From Pyxidicoccus trucidator (lineage in GTDB: Bacteria; Myxococcota; Myxococcia; Myxococcales; Myxococcaceae): DNA of 64,000 nt. The notes beneath the pieces were generated by a model. It saw nothing but the letters and a program-made list of their open reading frames with translations. It had not been told where the DNA came from and did not search any database. This document shows, piece by piece, positions 23,922 to 32,395 of this stretch; the first letter of the stretch is position 1, and each line of letters begins with the position of its first letter. The DNA is taken from contig NZ_JAAIXZ010000008.1 of assembly GCF_010894435.1 (NCBI RefSeq), positions 62,001 to 126,000 of the forward strand, given 5' to 3'. Made by a program: the position numbers and the translations under genes.

Positions 23922-26009
23922 ATGGCATGCAAGCACTGCGCGGTGGCTCATCCGGCTGGAACGTCCTGCCCGGCCGAGCAGCCTGCCTCCACCCCGGCCG
24001 GGGGAGTGTCGCTGGAAGGTCAGCGACACGGGCCGCTCGTCTTCAAGCGCCGCCTGGGCGCGGGAGCCCTGGGCACGGTGTACCTCGCCGAGCACCTGCC
24101 CAGCGCGCACCGCTTCGCGGTGAAGGTGCTGCACCCGCACCTGGCCGCGCAGCCGGCCCTGCGCACCCGCTTCTATGTGGAGGCCCGCGCCCTGCGGGAG
24201 CTGACGCACCGCCATGTGGCCCGCGTGCTCGACGCGCGCCCCGGCCCCGGCGGCCTGCCGTGCCTCCTGATGGAGTACGCCAACGGGGAGGCCTTCTCGC
24301 GGCTGCCCATGCCGCTGGCGCCGGTGGAGGCCGTGGAGTTGCTCGGCCAGGCGCTGGAGGCGGTGGAGGCCGCGCACGCGCGCGGGCTGGTGCACTGTGA
24401 CTTGTCCGCGGACAACCTCGTCCTCACCCGCGACGCGCGCGGCGAGCGGCGGGTGAAGGTGCTCGACTTCGGCACCAGCGCCGTCCTCAGCGCCAGCCTC
24501 TCCGAGGAGGAGCGCGCCTGCGGCATGGTGGTGGGCTCGCCCGCGTTCATCGCTCCCGAGCAATGGTCGGGCGAGGCGGTGGATGGCCGCGCGGACCTGT
24601 ACTCGCTGGGCGTGGTGGGCTACCTGCTCGTCACCGGGCGCCTGCCCTTCGGCTTCGGCCGCGTGGGCGAGCTGGCCCCCCCGCAGGCGCACGAGCTCAA
24701 CCCGGGCGTGCCGCCAGCGCTGTCCGCCGTGCTGCTGCGCGCCCTGGCCCAGCGCGCCGACGAGCGCTTCCCGGATGCCCGCGCGTTCCGCGAGGCGCTC
24801 GCGAGCTGCCTGGCGCCCACCGTCGCCCGGCCGGCCACGTCGCGCTCTCCGTTCGCCGACGAGGAGCCGCTGGCGGACATCGAGGTGGTGGTGGACGAGC
24901 TGACGTCGTCGTCGGGCGTGCCGTGGGACATCATCCCGCCGCGGCCCATCCGCCTGCTGCCCTCCATGGCGGTCCGGCCCCAGGAGGGCCACGTCACCAT
25001 CTTCGGCCAGGCCATGCCCCCGGACGGCGCCACGCCGCTGCACCTCGCGCTGCGCGAGGCCGCCCATGCCACGGCGCCGATGCTGGAGGTCTCCGCGCCG
25101 TGCGCGCCCGCGCCCGCGGGCCTGCGCGCCCGCGTGGGCCTGGGAGACGCCGCGGCGCTGGTCTCCGTGGAGGCCGGTGATGTGACGACGGACGGCTTCT
25201 TCGCCGCGTGGGACGGGGCGCTGCCGCCGCTCGCCGCGCGGCTGCGGGCGGAGCTGGGCTTCGCCGGGCGGACGGTGGTGTTCGAGTGCGACGTCGTCCG
25301 TCACGTCTCCCAGGACGAGGCGCGCATCTGGAACGTGGCCGCCGGCATCTTCGTCCAGTACACCGAGCCCGGAGAGTCGCTGCGCCAGTTGCTGGCCCAG
25401 GCGCTCGCGAGCGGGGAGAAGCCGCGCGCCACGGAGCCCGGGCCCGACGCGGAGCTCGGCCGCCTGCTGGCCCGCGCCGCCACCGTGGCGAAGGACCCGT
25501 ACACCCTGCTGGGCGCGCGGCCCGACGCGGGCTTCGACGAGGTGCGCCGCCGCGCCAGCGCCGCGCTGCGCCGGCTGGACGCCTTCCGCCTGCGGCCCCT
25601 GCCCGACTCGCAGCGTCGCGCCCTGGAGTCCCTGCGCGTGCGCGTGGAGGCCGCCGGGCGCACCCTGGGCGAGCCGCTCCACCGCGCCGGCTTCGACGCC
25701 GTCCGGGGCAACCTCGCCGGACTCTCGCGCTGCGTCGAGGCGGGTCTCACCGAGGAGTCCATCGAGCCGCTGCGCCGCGCCTTCCTCACCGCCCGTCCCG
25801 AGTCGGAGGCCCGCGCGCGCACCCTCTTCACCCAGGGCCACGCGCTGGAGGTGCAGCGGGCCCTGCGTGGCGCGCTCATGCGCTACTCCGAGGCGCTCGC
25901 GTTGGATCCGCTCAACGTGTCCTGGCTGCGCCACTACCAGGAGCTGCGTCGGAAGGCGCACGCCGTGGCACGGGTGAACCATTCCCAGCCCTCGGGGGCC
26001 ATTGCCTGA
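23922..26009 (+). CDS. Ser/Thr protein kinase with Cys-rich N-terminus and helical C-terminus
   Basis: From the ATG at 23922 (GAGGTGG just upstream) the product is 695 residues; upstream in-frame starts are possible. It opens with MACKHCAVAHPAGTSC, a small possible zinc motif. The kinase domain (about 38-300) has the glycine loop LGAGALGTVY, Lys68 in FAVKVL, catalytic loop HCDLSADN with Asp160, DFG at 182-184 and APEQW. The loop departs from the usual HRDLKPxN in two places. No membrane helix follows; instead there is an unassigned region and, near 565-600, 'KDPYTLLGARPDAGFDEVRR', reminiscent of a J-domain, and a TPR-like end. Myxobacteria encode many such kinases. Targets are unknown. Confidence 0.88.
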   Translation: MACKHCAVAHPAGTSCPAEQPASTPAGGVSLEGQRHGPLVFKRRLGAGALGTVYLAEHLPSAHRFAVKVLHPHLAAQPALRTRFYVEARALRELTHRHVARVLDARPGPGGLPCLLMEYANGEAFSRLPMPLAPVEAVELLGQALEAVEAAHARGLVHCDLSADNLVLTRDARGERRVKVLDFGTSAVLSASLSEEERACGMVVGSPAFIAPEQWSGEAVDGRADLYSLGVVGYLLVTGRLPFGFGRVGELAPPQAHELNPGVPPALSAVLLRALAQRADERFPDARAFREALASCLAPTVARPATSRSPFADEEPLADIEVVVDELTSSSGVPWDIIPPRPIRLLPSMAVRPQEGHVTIFGQAMPPDGATPLHLALREAAHATAPMLEVSAPCAPAPAGLRARVGLGDAAALVSVEAGDVTTDGFFAAWDGALPPLAARLRAELGFAGRTVVFECDVVRHVSQDEARIWNVAAGIFVQYTEPGESLRQLLAQALASGEKPRATEPGPDAELGRLLARAATVAKDPYTLLGARPDAGFDEVRRRASAALRRLDAFRLRPLPDSQRRALESLRVRVEAAGRTLGEPLHRAGFDAVRGNLAGLSRCVEAGLTEESIEPLRRAFLTARPESEARARTLFTQGHALEVQRALRGALMRYSEALALDPLNVSWLRHYQELRRKAHAVARVNHSQPSGAIA

Positions 26010-26095
26010 GCGGGCAGCCTCCCCGTTCAGGGCAAACCATTTCCCTTTCGTCCCTCCGCGCTTCGTCTTTCCTGGCAAGTCGCGGGCCAGAAACC

Positions 26096-26112
26096 CTGGC
26101 GTGTCGTTTGCT
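26096..26112 (+). promoter_or_regulatory. Sigma-54-like -24/-12 element before the cotH-like gene
   Basis: CTGGCGTGTCGTTTGCT matches the -24/-12 pattern (GG at 26098, GC at 26110, ten bases between). The transcription start would fall near 26123, only about six bases before the ATG and on top of the AGGTGA ribosome site, which argues against it unless the transcript is almost leaderless. Confidence 0.25.
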
Positions 26113-26128
26113 GTAGGCGCCAGGTGAC

Positions 26129-27928
26129 ATGAAACGACTGAGCCTGCTTGCTGGACTGCTGTTGCTGCTGGGCGCGTGTGGTGGCGCGTCCTCGAATCCT
26201 CCACCTCCAGACACTCCGCCGGGCCAGGACGACCGGCCCACGCCCACCCCGGACGCGGGCACGCCGGACTCCGGCTCGCCCGAGGACGCGGGCACACCGG
26301 ACTCCGGCACGCCCGACTCGGGGACGCCGGACTCCGGCACGCCCGACTCCGGCACACCGGATGGAGGCCCCGGCAAGCCGCCGCCGGACTGGCCGGCCCT
26401 GCAGACATCCATTCCCGTCTACCGGCTCACGGTGACTCCCGAGCACCTCAAGGCGCTCAACGACCACGTCGACGACCGGGACTACGAGGTGCCGGCCTCC
26501 TTCACCGCGGACGGACGCTCGTACGCGGTGGACGTGCGCTACCGCGGCCGCTCCACCCGCTACGAGGTGAAGAAGCCCTGGCAGGTGCGCTTCGACAAGG
26601 AGGCGCGCTTCAATGGCGTGAAGCGAATCGAGCTGCTCGCCGCGTACAAGGACGGCGGCTACCTCACGGAGAAGCTCTGGTACGACACCGCGGCCAGCCT
26701 GGGCCTGGACGTGCCTCGTGTCCGGTACGTGAATCTCTACCTCAACGGCCAGTACGAGGGCGTCTACGTGGAGGTGGAGTCCATCACCAAGGACTTCCTG
26801 CGCGCGCATGGGCTGGACGAGGACGGCGACATCTACCGCTGCGGCATGCACGACTGCGAGCTGCGTCCGCCGCCGAAGCAGCGGTACATGGAGGATTGGG
26901 AGAAGCGGACGAACGAGGACCAGCCGTGGGACAAGCTGTGGACCTTCCTGGACGGGCTCAACCGCACACCGCCGGACCGCCTCGCGGCCTTCCTGGAGAA
27001 GAGCGTCGAGTTGGACGACTACCTCACCTGGATGGTGCTGGACGCCTTCATCGTCAACCACACGCACCAGGACGCCCGCAGCTTCCTCATCTACAGCCGC
27101 GAGACGGGCCGGTGGACGTTCGTCCCGTGGGACTTGAACAACGCGCTCAGCCTCTACAACCGCACGACGCCGCACACCAACCAGGGCGTGAAGGAGGACT
27201 ACCCGCACCCGGGTTTCAGCGGGTACGACCCCCAGGTCTACGAGCTGTATGTCCACCGCCGCGACGATCTGGGCTACACGGACATGCGGCCCACCTGGAG
27301 CACGCTGACCACCCGCATCCTGGACGACCCGGCGCTGCGCGCCCGCTACATCACCCGCATGCGTGAGCTGCTGACCGAGCATCTCACCGAGGAGAAGCTG
27401 GGCGCCCGCATCGACACGATGCACGCGCTGCTGGTCCCCTTCATCCTCCCGGGGGCCGGCGGCAAGGTAGAGGACCCGTACGTCAGCCCCGGTCACGCCG
27501 CCGAGAGCGCGAACTACCTGCGCCGCTTCGTCCGCGAGCGTCGTGCCTGGCTGCTCGCCCACCTGGATGCCCTGGAGAAGCATGGCCAGGGCCCCCTGGT
27601 CCTCGACCGCGTGGGGCGGAACGCCGCGGGCGCTTACTGGGTCCAGCTCTACAACCGGGGCAGCGCGCCCGTGTCGCTGGGGGGCCTGCGCCTGTCGGCG
27701 GACACCCGGGTTCCTTTTGCCCCCCAACTGTCCCCCCGCACGCTGGCGCCGGGGGAGCACGCCACGTTCAACCTGGCCCTGGACCCGGCCCGGACGGAGG
27801 TGGCCCTGTTCAACGGGGCGGGGATGGTGGCGCTGGACATGCTTTGGTTCGCCCCGCTGGCCGCCGGGGAGGCGTACGGCCGGGAGCCCCGGGGGGCCGA
27901 GTCGTTCAAGAGTCAGCCCGGCCCTTGA
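26129..27928 (+). CDS. CotH-family kinase-like lipoprotein
   Basis: The 599-residue product starts with a lipoprotein signal (lipobox LGAC) and a low-complexity linker of TPDSG pentapeptides (about 40-85). The CotH domain (about 95-480) shows 'RYRGRSTRYEVKKPWQVRFD', 'GVKRIELLAAYKDGGYLTEK', 'YVNLYLNGQYEGVYVEVE' and WTFVPWDLNNALSL. CotH proteins are atypical kinases of spore coats and secreted proteins; the DLNNA motif carries the metal-binding Asp. The last about 90 residues ('YWVQLYNRGSAPVSLGGLRL') resemble a lamin-tail-like domain. AGGTGA precedes the ATG. It is expected at the cell surface; a role in spore coat building is possible but not shown. Confidence 0.87.
   Translation: MKRLSLLAGLLLLLGACGGASSNPPPPDTPPGQDDRPTPTPDAGTPDSGSPEDAGTPDSGTPDSGTPDSGTPDSGTPDGGPGKPPPDWPALQTSIPVYRLTVTPEHLKALNDHVDDRDYEVPASFTADGRSYAVDVRYRGRSTRYEVKKPWQVRFDKEARFNGVKRIELLAAYKDGGYLTEKLWYDTAASLGLDVPRVRYVNLYLNGQYEGVYVEVESITKDFLRAHGLDEDGDIYRCGMHDCELRPPPKQRYMEDWEKRTNEDQPWDKLWTFLDGLNRTPPDRLAAFLEKSVELDDYLTWMVLDAFIVNHTHQDARSFLIYSRETGRWTFVPWDLNNALSLYNRTTPHTNQGVKEDYPHPGFSGYDPQVYELYVHRRDDLGYTDMRPTWSTLTTRILDDPALRARYITRMRELLTEHLTEEKLGARIDTMHALLVPFILPGAGGKVEDPYVSPGHAAESANYLRRFVRERRAWLLAHLDALEKHGQGPLVLDRVGRNAAGAYWVQLYNRGSAPVSLGGLRLSADTRVPFAPQLSPRTLAPGEHATFNLALDPARTEVALFNGAGMVALDMLWFAPLAAGEAYGREPRGAESFKSQPGP
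26246..26367 (+). repeat. 15-base tandem repeats coding TPDSG units
   Basis: Near-identical 15-base units encode five to seven TPDSG-like pentapeptides in the linker after the lipid anchor of the CotH-like protein. They act as a surface spacer and are likely to vary in number between strains. Confidence 0.8.
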
Positions 27929-28014
27929 GGCTTGTGCCTACCCGCCCCGTGCTCGTGTAGAGTCCGCCGCCCTCTGCCATGCCCTCCGGCATCTCCGGGG
28001 GCGGGGACCTCTTC

Positions 28015-29385
28015 ATGAACACGCACATCTTTCGCGAGTACGACATCCGGGGTCTGGTCGATAAGGACCTGACCACCGAGGTGGTGGAGCTGCTGGGCAA
28101 GGGCCTGGGCACCATCATCCGGCGCCAGGGCGGGCGCTCCATCGCCGTGGGCCGGGACTGCCGCGAGTCTTCCACCCGCTTCCGGGACTCCCTCTGCGCG
28201 GGGCTCACCTCCACCGGCCTCAACGTGCTCGACGTGGGCGTGGTGCCCACGCCCCTGACGTACTTCGCCGCCAACACGCTCCCGGTGGACGGGCTCGCCA
28301 TGATTACCGGCAGCCACAACCCGCCCGAGTACAACGGCTTCAAGATTGGCGCGGGGAAGACCACCTTCCACAGCCATGAAATCCAGGCCCTCCGCAAGCT
28401 CATCGAGGCGAAGGACTTCGAGGTCGGCGCGAAGCAGGGCCGCGTGGAACTCTACGACATCATCACCGCGTACAACCACTTCATCCGGCAGACCATCAAG
28501 GTCGGCCGCAAGGGGATGCGCATCGTCATCGACGCCGGCAACGGCACGGGTGGCGCGGTGGCGGTGCCGTTGTTCGAGGCCATGGGCTTCGACGTGGTGC
28601 CCCTGTTCTGTGAGATGGACGCCACCTTCCCCAACCACCACCCGGACCCGACGGTGGTGGAGAACCTCCAGGACCTCATCGCCGCGGTGAAGCGCGAGAA
28701 GGCCGAGGTGGGCATCGCCTACGACGGCGACACCGACCGCATCGGCGTCATCGACGACAAGGGCAACATCCTCTGGGGCGACCAGCTCATGGTGCTCTTC
28801 GCCCGCTACGTGCTGAAGGAGAGCCCGGGCGCGGCCATCGTCGGCGAGGTGAAGTGCAGCTACACGCTGTACGACGACATCGCGAAGAACGGCGGCAAGC
28901 CCGTCATGTGGAAGGCGGGCCACTCGCTCATCAAGTCGAAGATGAAGGAGGAGCACGCGGAGCTGGCCGGGGAGATGAGCGGCCACATCTTCTTCAAGAA
29001 CCGCTACTTCGGCTTCGACGACGCCATCTACTCCACGGCGCGCCTGCTCGAAATCCTCACCCACGAGCCGAAGAAGATGTCGGAGCTGCTCGCGGATGTG
29101 CCGAAGACGTACGCCAGCCCCGAGCTGCGCTTCGACACCAAGGAGGAGAAGAAGTTCGAGATGGTCAAGCGCGCCACGGAGACGCTGCGCGCGGCGGGCC
29201 ACGACATCATCGACGTGGACGGCGTGCGCGTGACGTTCCCCGACGGCTGGGGCCTCATCCGCGCTTCCAACACGCAGCCCATCCTGGTGCTCCGCTTCGA
29301 GGCGAACACCGAGGCGCGCCTGAAGGAAATCCAGACGCTCATCGAGAGCACCGTCGCCAAGGTGCAGAAGGAAGTCGGGGGCTGA
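28015..29385 (+). CDS. manB: Phosphomannomutase/phosphoglucomutase
   Basis: The 456-residue enzyme (AlgC/ManB type) interconverts mannose-6-phosphate and mannose-1-phosphate, and often the glucose forms too. It shows FREYDIRG at the N-terminus, the active phosphoserine loop TGSHNPPEYNG, the metal loop YDGDTDRIG, GEMSGHIFFKNRYFG for sugar recognition, and the C-terminal phosphate loop RASNTQP. All four domains are intact. The ATG at 28015 is chosen because the family begins M-x-x-x-IFREYDIRG. The product feeds ManC at 20939. The FMN reductase gene begins one base after the stop, indicating an operon with that gene and the ROK kinase. Confidence 0.95.
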   Translation: MNTHIFREYDIRGLVDKDLTTEVVELLGKGLGTIIRRQGGRSIAVGRDCRESSTRFRDSLCAGLTSTGLNVLDVGVVPTPLTYFAANTLPVDGLAMITGSHNPPEYNGFKIGAGKTTFHSHEIQALRKLIEAKDFEVGAKQGRVELYDIITAYNHFIRQTIKVGRKGMRIVIDAGNGTGGAVAVPLFEAMGFDVVPLFCEMDATFPNHHPDPTVVENLQDLIAAVKREKAEVGIAYDGDTDRIGVIDDKGNILWGDQLMVLFARYVLKESPGAAIVGEVKCSYTLYDDIAKNGGKPVMWKAGHSLIKSKMKEEHAELAGEMSGHIFFKNRYFGFDDAIYSTARLLEILTHEPKKMSELLADVPKTYASPELRFDTKEEKKFEMVKRATETLRAAGHDIIDVDGVRVTFPDGWGLIRASNTQPILVLRFEANTEARLKEIQTLIESTVAKVQKEVGG

Positions 29386-29386
29386 G

Positions 29387-29938
29387 ATGACCGGCCCGCG
29401 CATCCTCGCCGTGAGCGGAAGCCTCCGGACCCAGGGCTTCAACCGGAAGCTCCTGGACCTGGCCGTCACGCACGCCCGCTCGCTGGGGGCGGAGGTGGAC
29501 GTGGTCGACTTGAAGGCCCTGGGGCTGCCCCTCTATGACGGTGACGTGGAGGCGGCGGGCCTGCCGCCTCCGGTGTTGGAGCTGCGCGAGCGGCTGGGGA
29601 AGGCCCAGGGGCTGCTCATCTCCAGCCCCGAGTACAACTCGTCGATTCCGGGCGGGCTGAAGAACGCCATCGACTGGGTGTCGCGCCCGCCGGGCCGCCT
29701 GTTCCACGACAAGTGGGCGGCGATGATGGGCACCTCGCCCGGCGTCTTCGGCACCGCGCGCATGCAGCCGCACCTGCGGCAGGTGCTGTCCTCCGTGGGG
29801 GCCCTGGTGCTGAACACCCAGGTGCACCTGCCCAAGGCGGCCGAGGCCTTCACCCCGGACGGGAAGCTGAAGGACGAGGCACGCCAGAAGGAAGTGGAGA
29901 CGCTGGTCGGGGCGTTGGTCTCCAAGCTGAAGGGCTGA
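29387..29938 (+). CDS. NADPH-dependent FMN reductase family protein
   Basis: This 183-residue flavodoxin-fold protein has the FMN-phosphate loop SGSLRTQGFNRKLL near its start and SPEYNSSIPGGLKNAIDW, the isoalloxazine-side motif of the ChrR/YieF/SsuE-like family. It would reduce flavins or quinone-like substrates with NAD(P)H in the cytoplasm; substrate is unknown. It is translationally close to manB (one base between stop and start) and 15 bases before the ROK kinase gene. Confidence 0.92.
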   Translation: MTGPRILAVSGSLRTQGFNRKLLDLAVTHARSLGAEVDVVDLKALGLPLYDGDVEAAGLPPPVLELRERLGKAQGLLISSPEYNSSIPGGLKNAIDWVSRPPGRLFHDKWAAMMGTSPGVFGTARMQPHLRQVLSSVGALVLNTQVHLPKAAEAFTPDGKLKDEARQKEVETLVGALVSKLKG

Positions 29939-29953
29939 GAAAGGACATTGCCG

Positions 29954-30886
29954 ATGCCGACGCTGGGAATCGACCTGGGTGGAACCTTTGCCCGCGCCGC
30001 CGTCGTGGATGCAGCCGGGAATGTGCTCGCTTCCGCGAAGGTGGCCCTGTCCGAGCGCAGTCCGGCCGGCGTGGTGGAGACCATTGTCCAGGCCGCGGCC
30101 GCCGCCAAGAAGTTCGCGGGCGTCGAGGTGGTCGGGTGCGGGGTGGGGGCCGCCGCCCAGATTCACAAGGACTCGGGCGTGCTGTCGGTCGCCCCCAACC
30201 TCGGCTGGCGCAACGTGCCACTGGGGGCGATGCTCAAGGCGCGCCTGGGCCAGCCGGTGCGCGTGGTGAATGACCTGGCCGCCGCGGCCTGGGGCGAGTT
30301 CCAGGCCGGGGCCGGGCGCGGGGCCAGTGACCTGCTGGTGGTGTTCGTGGGCTCGGGCGTGGGCAGCGCCATCATCGCCAACGCCCGGCTGCTGGACGGC
30401 GCGGGCGGGGTGGCGGGAGAGCTGGGACACATCAAGGTGGTGCCCGGCGGGCGGCGCTGCGGCTGTGGCGAGCTGGGGTGCCTGGAGGCGTACGCGGGCG
30501 GCCACAACCTCATCGCCCAGACGCGCGAGCTGCTCGCGGCGGGGAGCTCCCCCAAGCTGGTGGAGCTGACGGGTGGGGACGCGGCGGTCATCACCCCGGC
30601 GACGCTGGAGCAGGCGGCGGAGGCGGGAGACGCCGCCGCGCATGAGGTGTACGCGCGGGCGGCGCAGTTCCTGGCGGTGGCGGTGGCCAACCAGGTGACG
30701 GTGCTCAACCCGGCGCGGCTCATCCTGGGCGGCGGCGTGCTGACCCACTGCCCCAGCCTGCGGCACCGCGTGATGGAGGGCGTGCAGGCCTGGGCGTCCC
30801 AGACGTCTCGCGAGGGGCTGCTCATCGCCGAGGCCGAGCTGGGTGACGACAGCGGTCTGATTGGCGCGGCGCTGCTGGCGGCGTAG
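29954..30886 (+). CDS. ROK-family sugar kinase, probable glucokinase
   Basis: The 310-residue product carries the ATP-binding GIDLGGTFARAAVVD, the sugar-binding GELGHIKV and the ROK zinc motif RCGCGELGCLEAY with its three Cys. ROK kinases phosphorylate glucose, mannose or N-acetylated hexosamines; a DNA-binding domain, as in ROK repressors, is absent. ATG 29954 is preferred to TTG 29948 because GAAAGGA then has normal spacing. In an operon with phosphomannomutase it may provide hexose-6-phosphate to the same pathway. Confidence 0.92.
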   Translation: MPTLGIDLGGTFARAAVVDAAGNVLASAKVALSERSPAGVVETIVQAAAAAKKFAGVEVVGCGVGAAAQIHKDSGVLSVAPNLGWRNVPLGAMLKARLGQPVRVVNDLAAAAWGEFQAGAGRGASDLLVVFVGSGVGSAIIANARLLDGAGGVAGELGHIKVVPGGRRCGCGELGCLEAYAGGHNLIAQTRELLAAGSSPKLVELTGGDAAVITPATLEQAAEAGDAAAHEVYARAAQFLAVAVANQVTVLNPARLILGGGVLTHCPSLRHRVMEGVQAWASQTSREGLLIAEAELGDDSGLIGAALLAA

Positions 30887-30944
30887 GCGCCGGAGCGGCG
30901 CCCCTGCACGGTATGGTGCCGGTCTCCCTGTCGAGCGTCGTGGC

Positions 30945-31352
30945 TCAGGCGTGCGCCACCAGGCGCGCGCCCTTCAGGCCGACGTACTGGAGCGCGGCGA
31001 AGCCCGCGACGGCCACTGCCTGGAACACGGTGAAGGCGTAGCCCAGCGCGGTGGGCGCCACCCAGTCCGTGGTCAGCAGCAGGAGGCTGTCCACCGCCCA
31101 CAGCACGTTGCAGCCCACGATTGCCCAGATGAGCGGCCGCGATACCACCGGGCGCACCGCGAGGAACAGCAGCAGGGCGGCGAAGGGCAGCAAGCTGAAG
31201 CCGGCGACGCTCAGCAGGCGCTCGTGCAGGCCCAGCAGCCCGGCCAGGGGGGCGGCGGCCAGGAACATCAGTGCGCCCGTGGCACCGGTGACGACACCAT
31301 CCAGCATCAGGATACGGCCGAGCAGCGTCTTCGCGGAATTGATGGCGCTCAT
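30945..31352 (-). CDS. Small four-helix integral membrane protein
   Basis: The 135-residue protein consists mainly of four hydrophobic segments (about 10-32, 42-64, 72-94 and 103-122) with short loops. I do not recognise the family. The ATG at 31352 has an excellent GGAGGA seven bases upstream. It is transcribed divergently from the HTH regulator at 31497, and a perfect palindrome lies in between, so it is probably that regulator's target. Confidence 0.8.
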   Translation of the reverse strand: MSAINSAKTLLGRILMLDGVVTGATGALMFLAAAPLAGLLGLHERLLSVAGFSLLPFAALLLFLAVRPVVSRPLIWAIVGCNVLWAVDSLLLLTTDWVAPTALGYAFTVFQAVAVAGFAALQYVGLKGARLVAHA

Positions 31353-31442
31353 GTGCGGGTCCTCCAATGGGGTGGTCAGGAGCGGCGGCAACCCGTGCCG
31401 CCGTCTTGATGGACCTAAAGTGCGCTGGCCGCGTTCCGGTCT

Positions 31443-31463
31443 CAATTACGTGGGAGGTAATTG
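31443..31463. promoter_or_regulatory. Perfect palindrome, candidate operator
   Basis: CAATTAC and GTAATTG are perfect seven-base inverted repeats separated by seven bases, an AT-rich island in very GC-rich DNA. They lie between the divergent membrane-protein and HTH-regulator genes, 34 bases before the regulator's start. Half-sites about 14 bases apart suit a dimeric HTH protein, presumably the adjacent one. Confidence 0.65.
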
Positions 31464-31496
31464 GAGGCACTACGCCGCGCTTCCTATGTTCCGGAC

Positions 31497-32318
31497 ATGA
31501 TGACGCAGAGCCGCCCCGTGGGAGAGTTGCTGCGCGACTGGCGCCAGCGCCGGAGTCTCAGTCAGCTGGAACTGGCGCTGCGCGCGGAGGTGTCCGCCCG
31601 CCACGTCAGCTTCATGGAGACCGGACGCTCCAAGCCGAGCCGGGAGATGCTGCTCCATCTCTCCGAGGAGCTCGACATCCCCCTGCGTGAGCGCAACGCG
31701 CTGCTCATGGCGGGAGGCTTTGCCCCTGTCTACCCGGAGGGCAGACTGGACCAGCCCGCCCTCCAGTCCGCGCGTGAGGCGGTGGACATGGTGCTCAGCG
31801 GCCACGAGCCGTACCCGGCCCTGGCCGTGGACCGCTACTGGTCGCTGGTGGCCGCCAACCGCGCCGTGGGCCTGCTGCTGGAGGGCGTGTCGCCCGAGCT
31901 GCTCGAGCCCCCGGTGAATGTGCTGCGCCTCAGTCTGCACCCCCAGGGGCTGGCCCCGCACATCGCCAACCTCGCGCAGTGGCGGGGCCATGTCCTCGGC
32001 CGGCTCCACCGGCAGGTGGACATCACCGCCGACCCGAAGCTCGCCGCGCTCCACGAGGAGCTGCGCGCCATGCCCGCCCCCGGCGGAGGCGTGTGGTCCA
32101 AGGCGAGCGCGCACGCGGAGCCCCTGGGCGTCGTCGTCCCCCTGCGCCTGGACACGCGCTTCGGGCAGCTGTCCCTCTTCAGCACCACGACGGTGTTCGG
32201 CACGCCGGTGGACGTCACCCTGGCCGAGCTGGCGATTGAGTCCTTCTTCCCCGCGGACCGGCCCACCGCCGAGCTGCTGCGGCGCATCGCCTCCGAGGGA
32301 CAGCCCGCGGACGCGTGA
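31497..32318 (+). CDS. XRE-type HTH regulator with MmyB-like ligand domain
   Basis: The about 273-residue product has an N-terminal helix-turn-helix (LLRDWRQRRSLSQLELALRA, then 'VSARHVSFMETGRSKPSREM'), and a C-terminal PAS-like domain typical of MmyB-like regulators ('ALAVDRYWSLVAANRAVGLL', 'VNVLRLSLHPQGLAP', FGTPVDVTLAELAIESFFPAD). Such proteins sense small ligands, possibly fatty acids or fatty acyl-CoA. ATG 31497 or 31500 may start it; the ribosome site is weak. It likely controls the divergent membrane protein and itself through the palindrome at 31443. Confidence 0.88.
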   Translation: MMTQSRPVGELLRDWRQRRSLSQLELALRAEVSARHVSFMETGRSKPSREMLLHLSEELDIPLRERNALLMAGGFAPVYPEGRLDQPALQSAREAVDMVLSGHEPYPALAVDRYWSLVAANRAVGLLLEGVSPELLEPPVNVLRLSLHPQGLAPHIANLAQWRGHVLGRLHRQVDITADPKLAALHEELRAMPAPGGGVWSKASAHAEPLGVVVPLRLDTRFGQLSLFSTTTVFGTPVDVTLAELAIESFFPADRPTAELLRRIASEGQPADA

Positions 32319-32330
32319 GCGCGGCCCCCT

Positions 32331-32378
32331 GAAATGAAAAGACCCCGCCCCGGCGCCCTTGAGAGGCCGGAGCGGGGT
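32331..32378 (-). terminator. Intrinsic terminator of the HEAT-M23 operon
   Basis: On the minus strand ACCCCGCTCCGG pairs with CCGGGGCGGGGT (12 positions, one wobble), followed by CTTTTCATTTC. It sits 18 bases after the M23 gene and opposes the end of the HTH regulator gene. Confidence 0.85.
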
Positions 32379-32395
32379 GTGGACAGCACCGCGGA

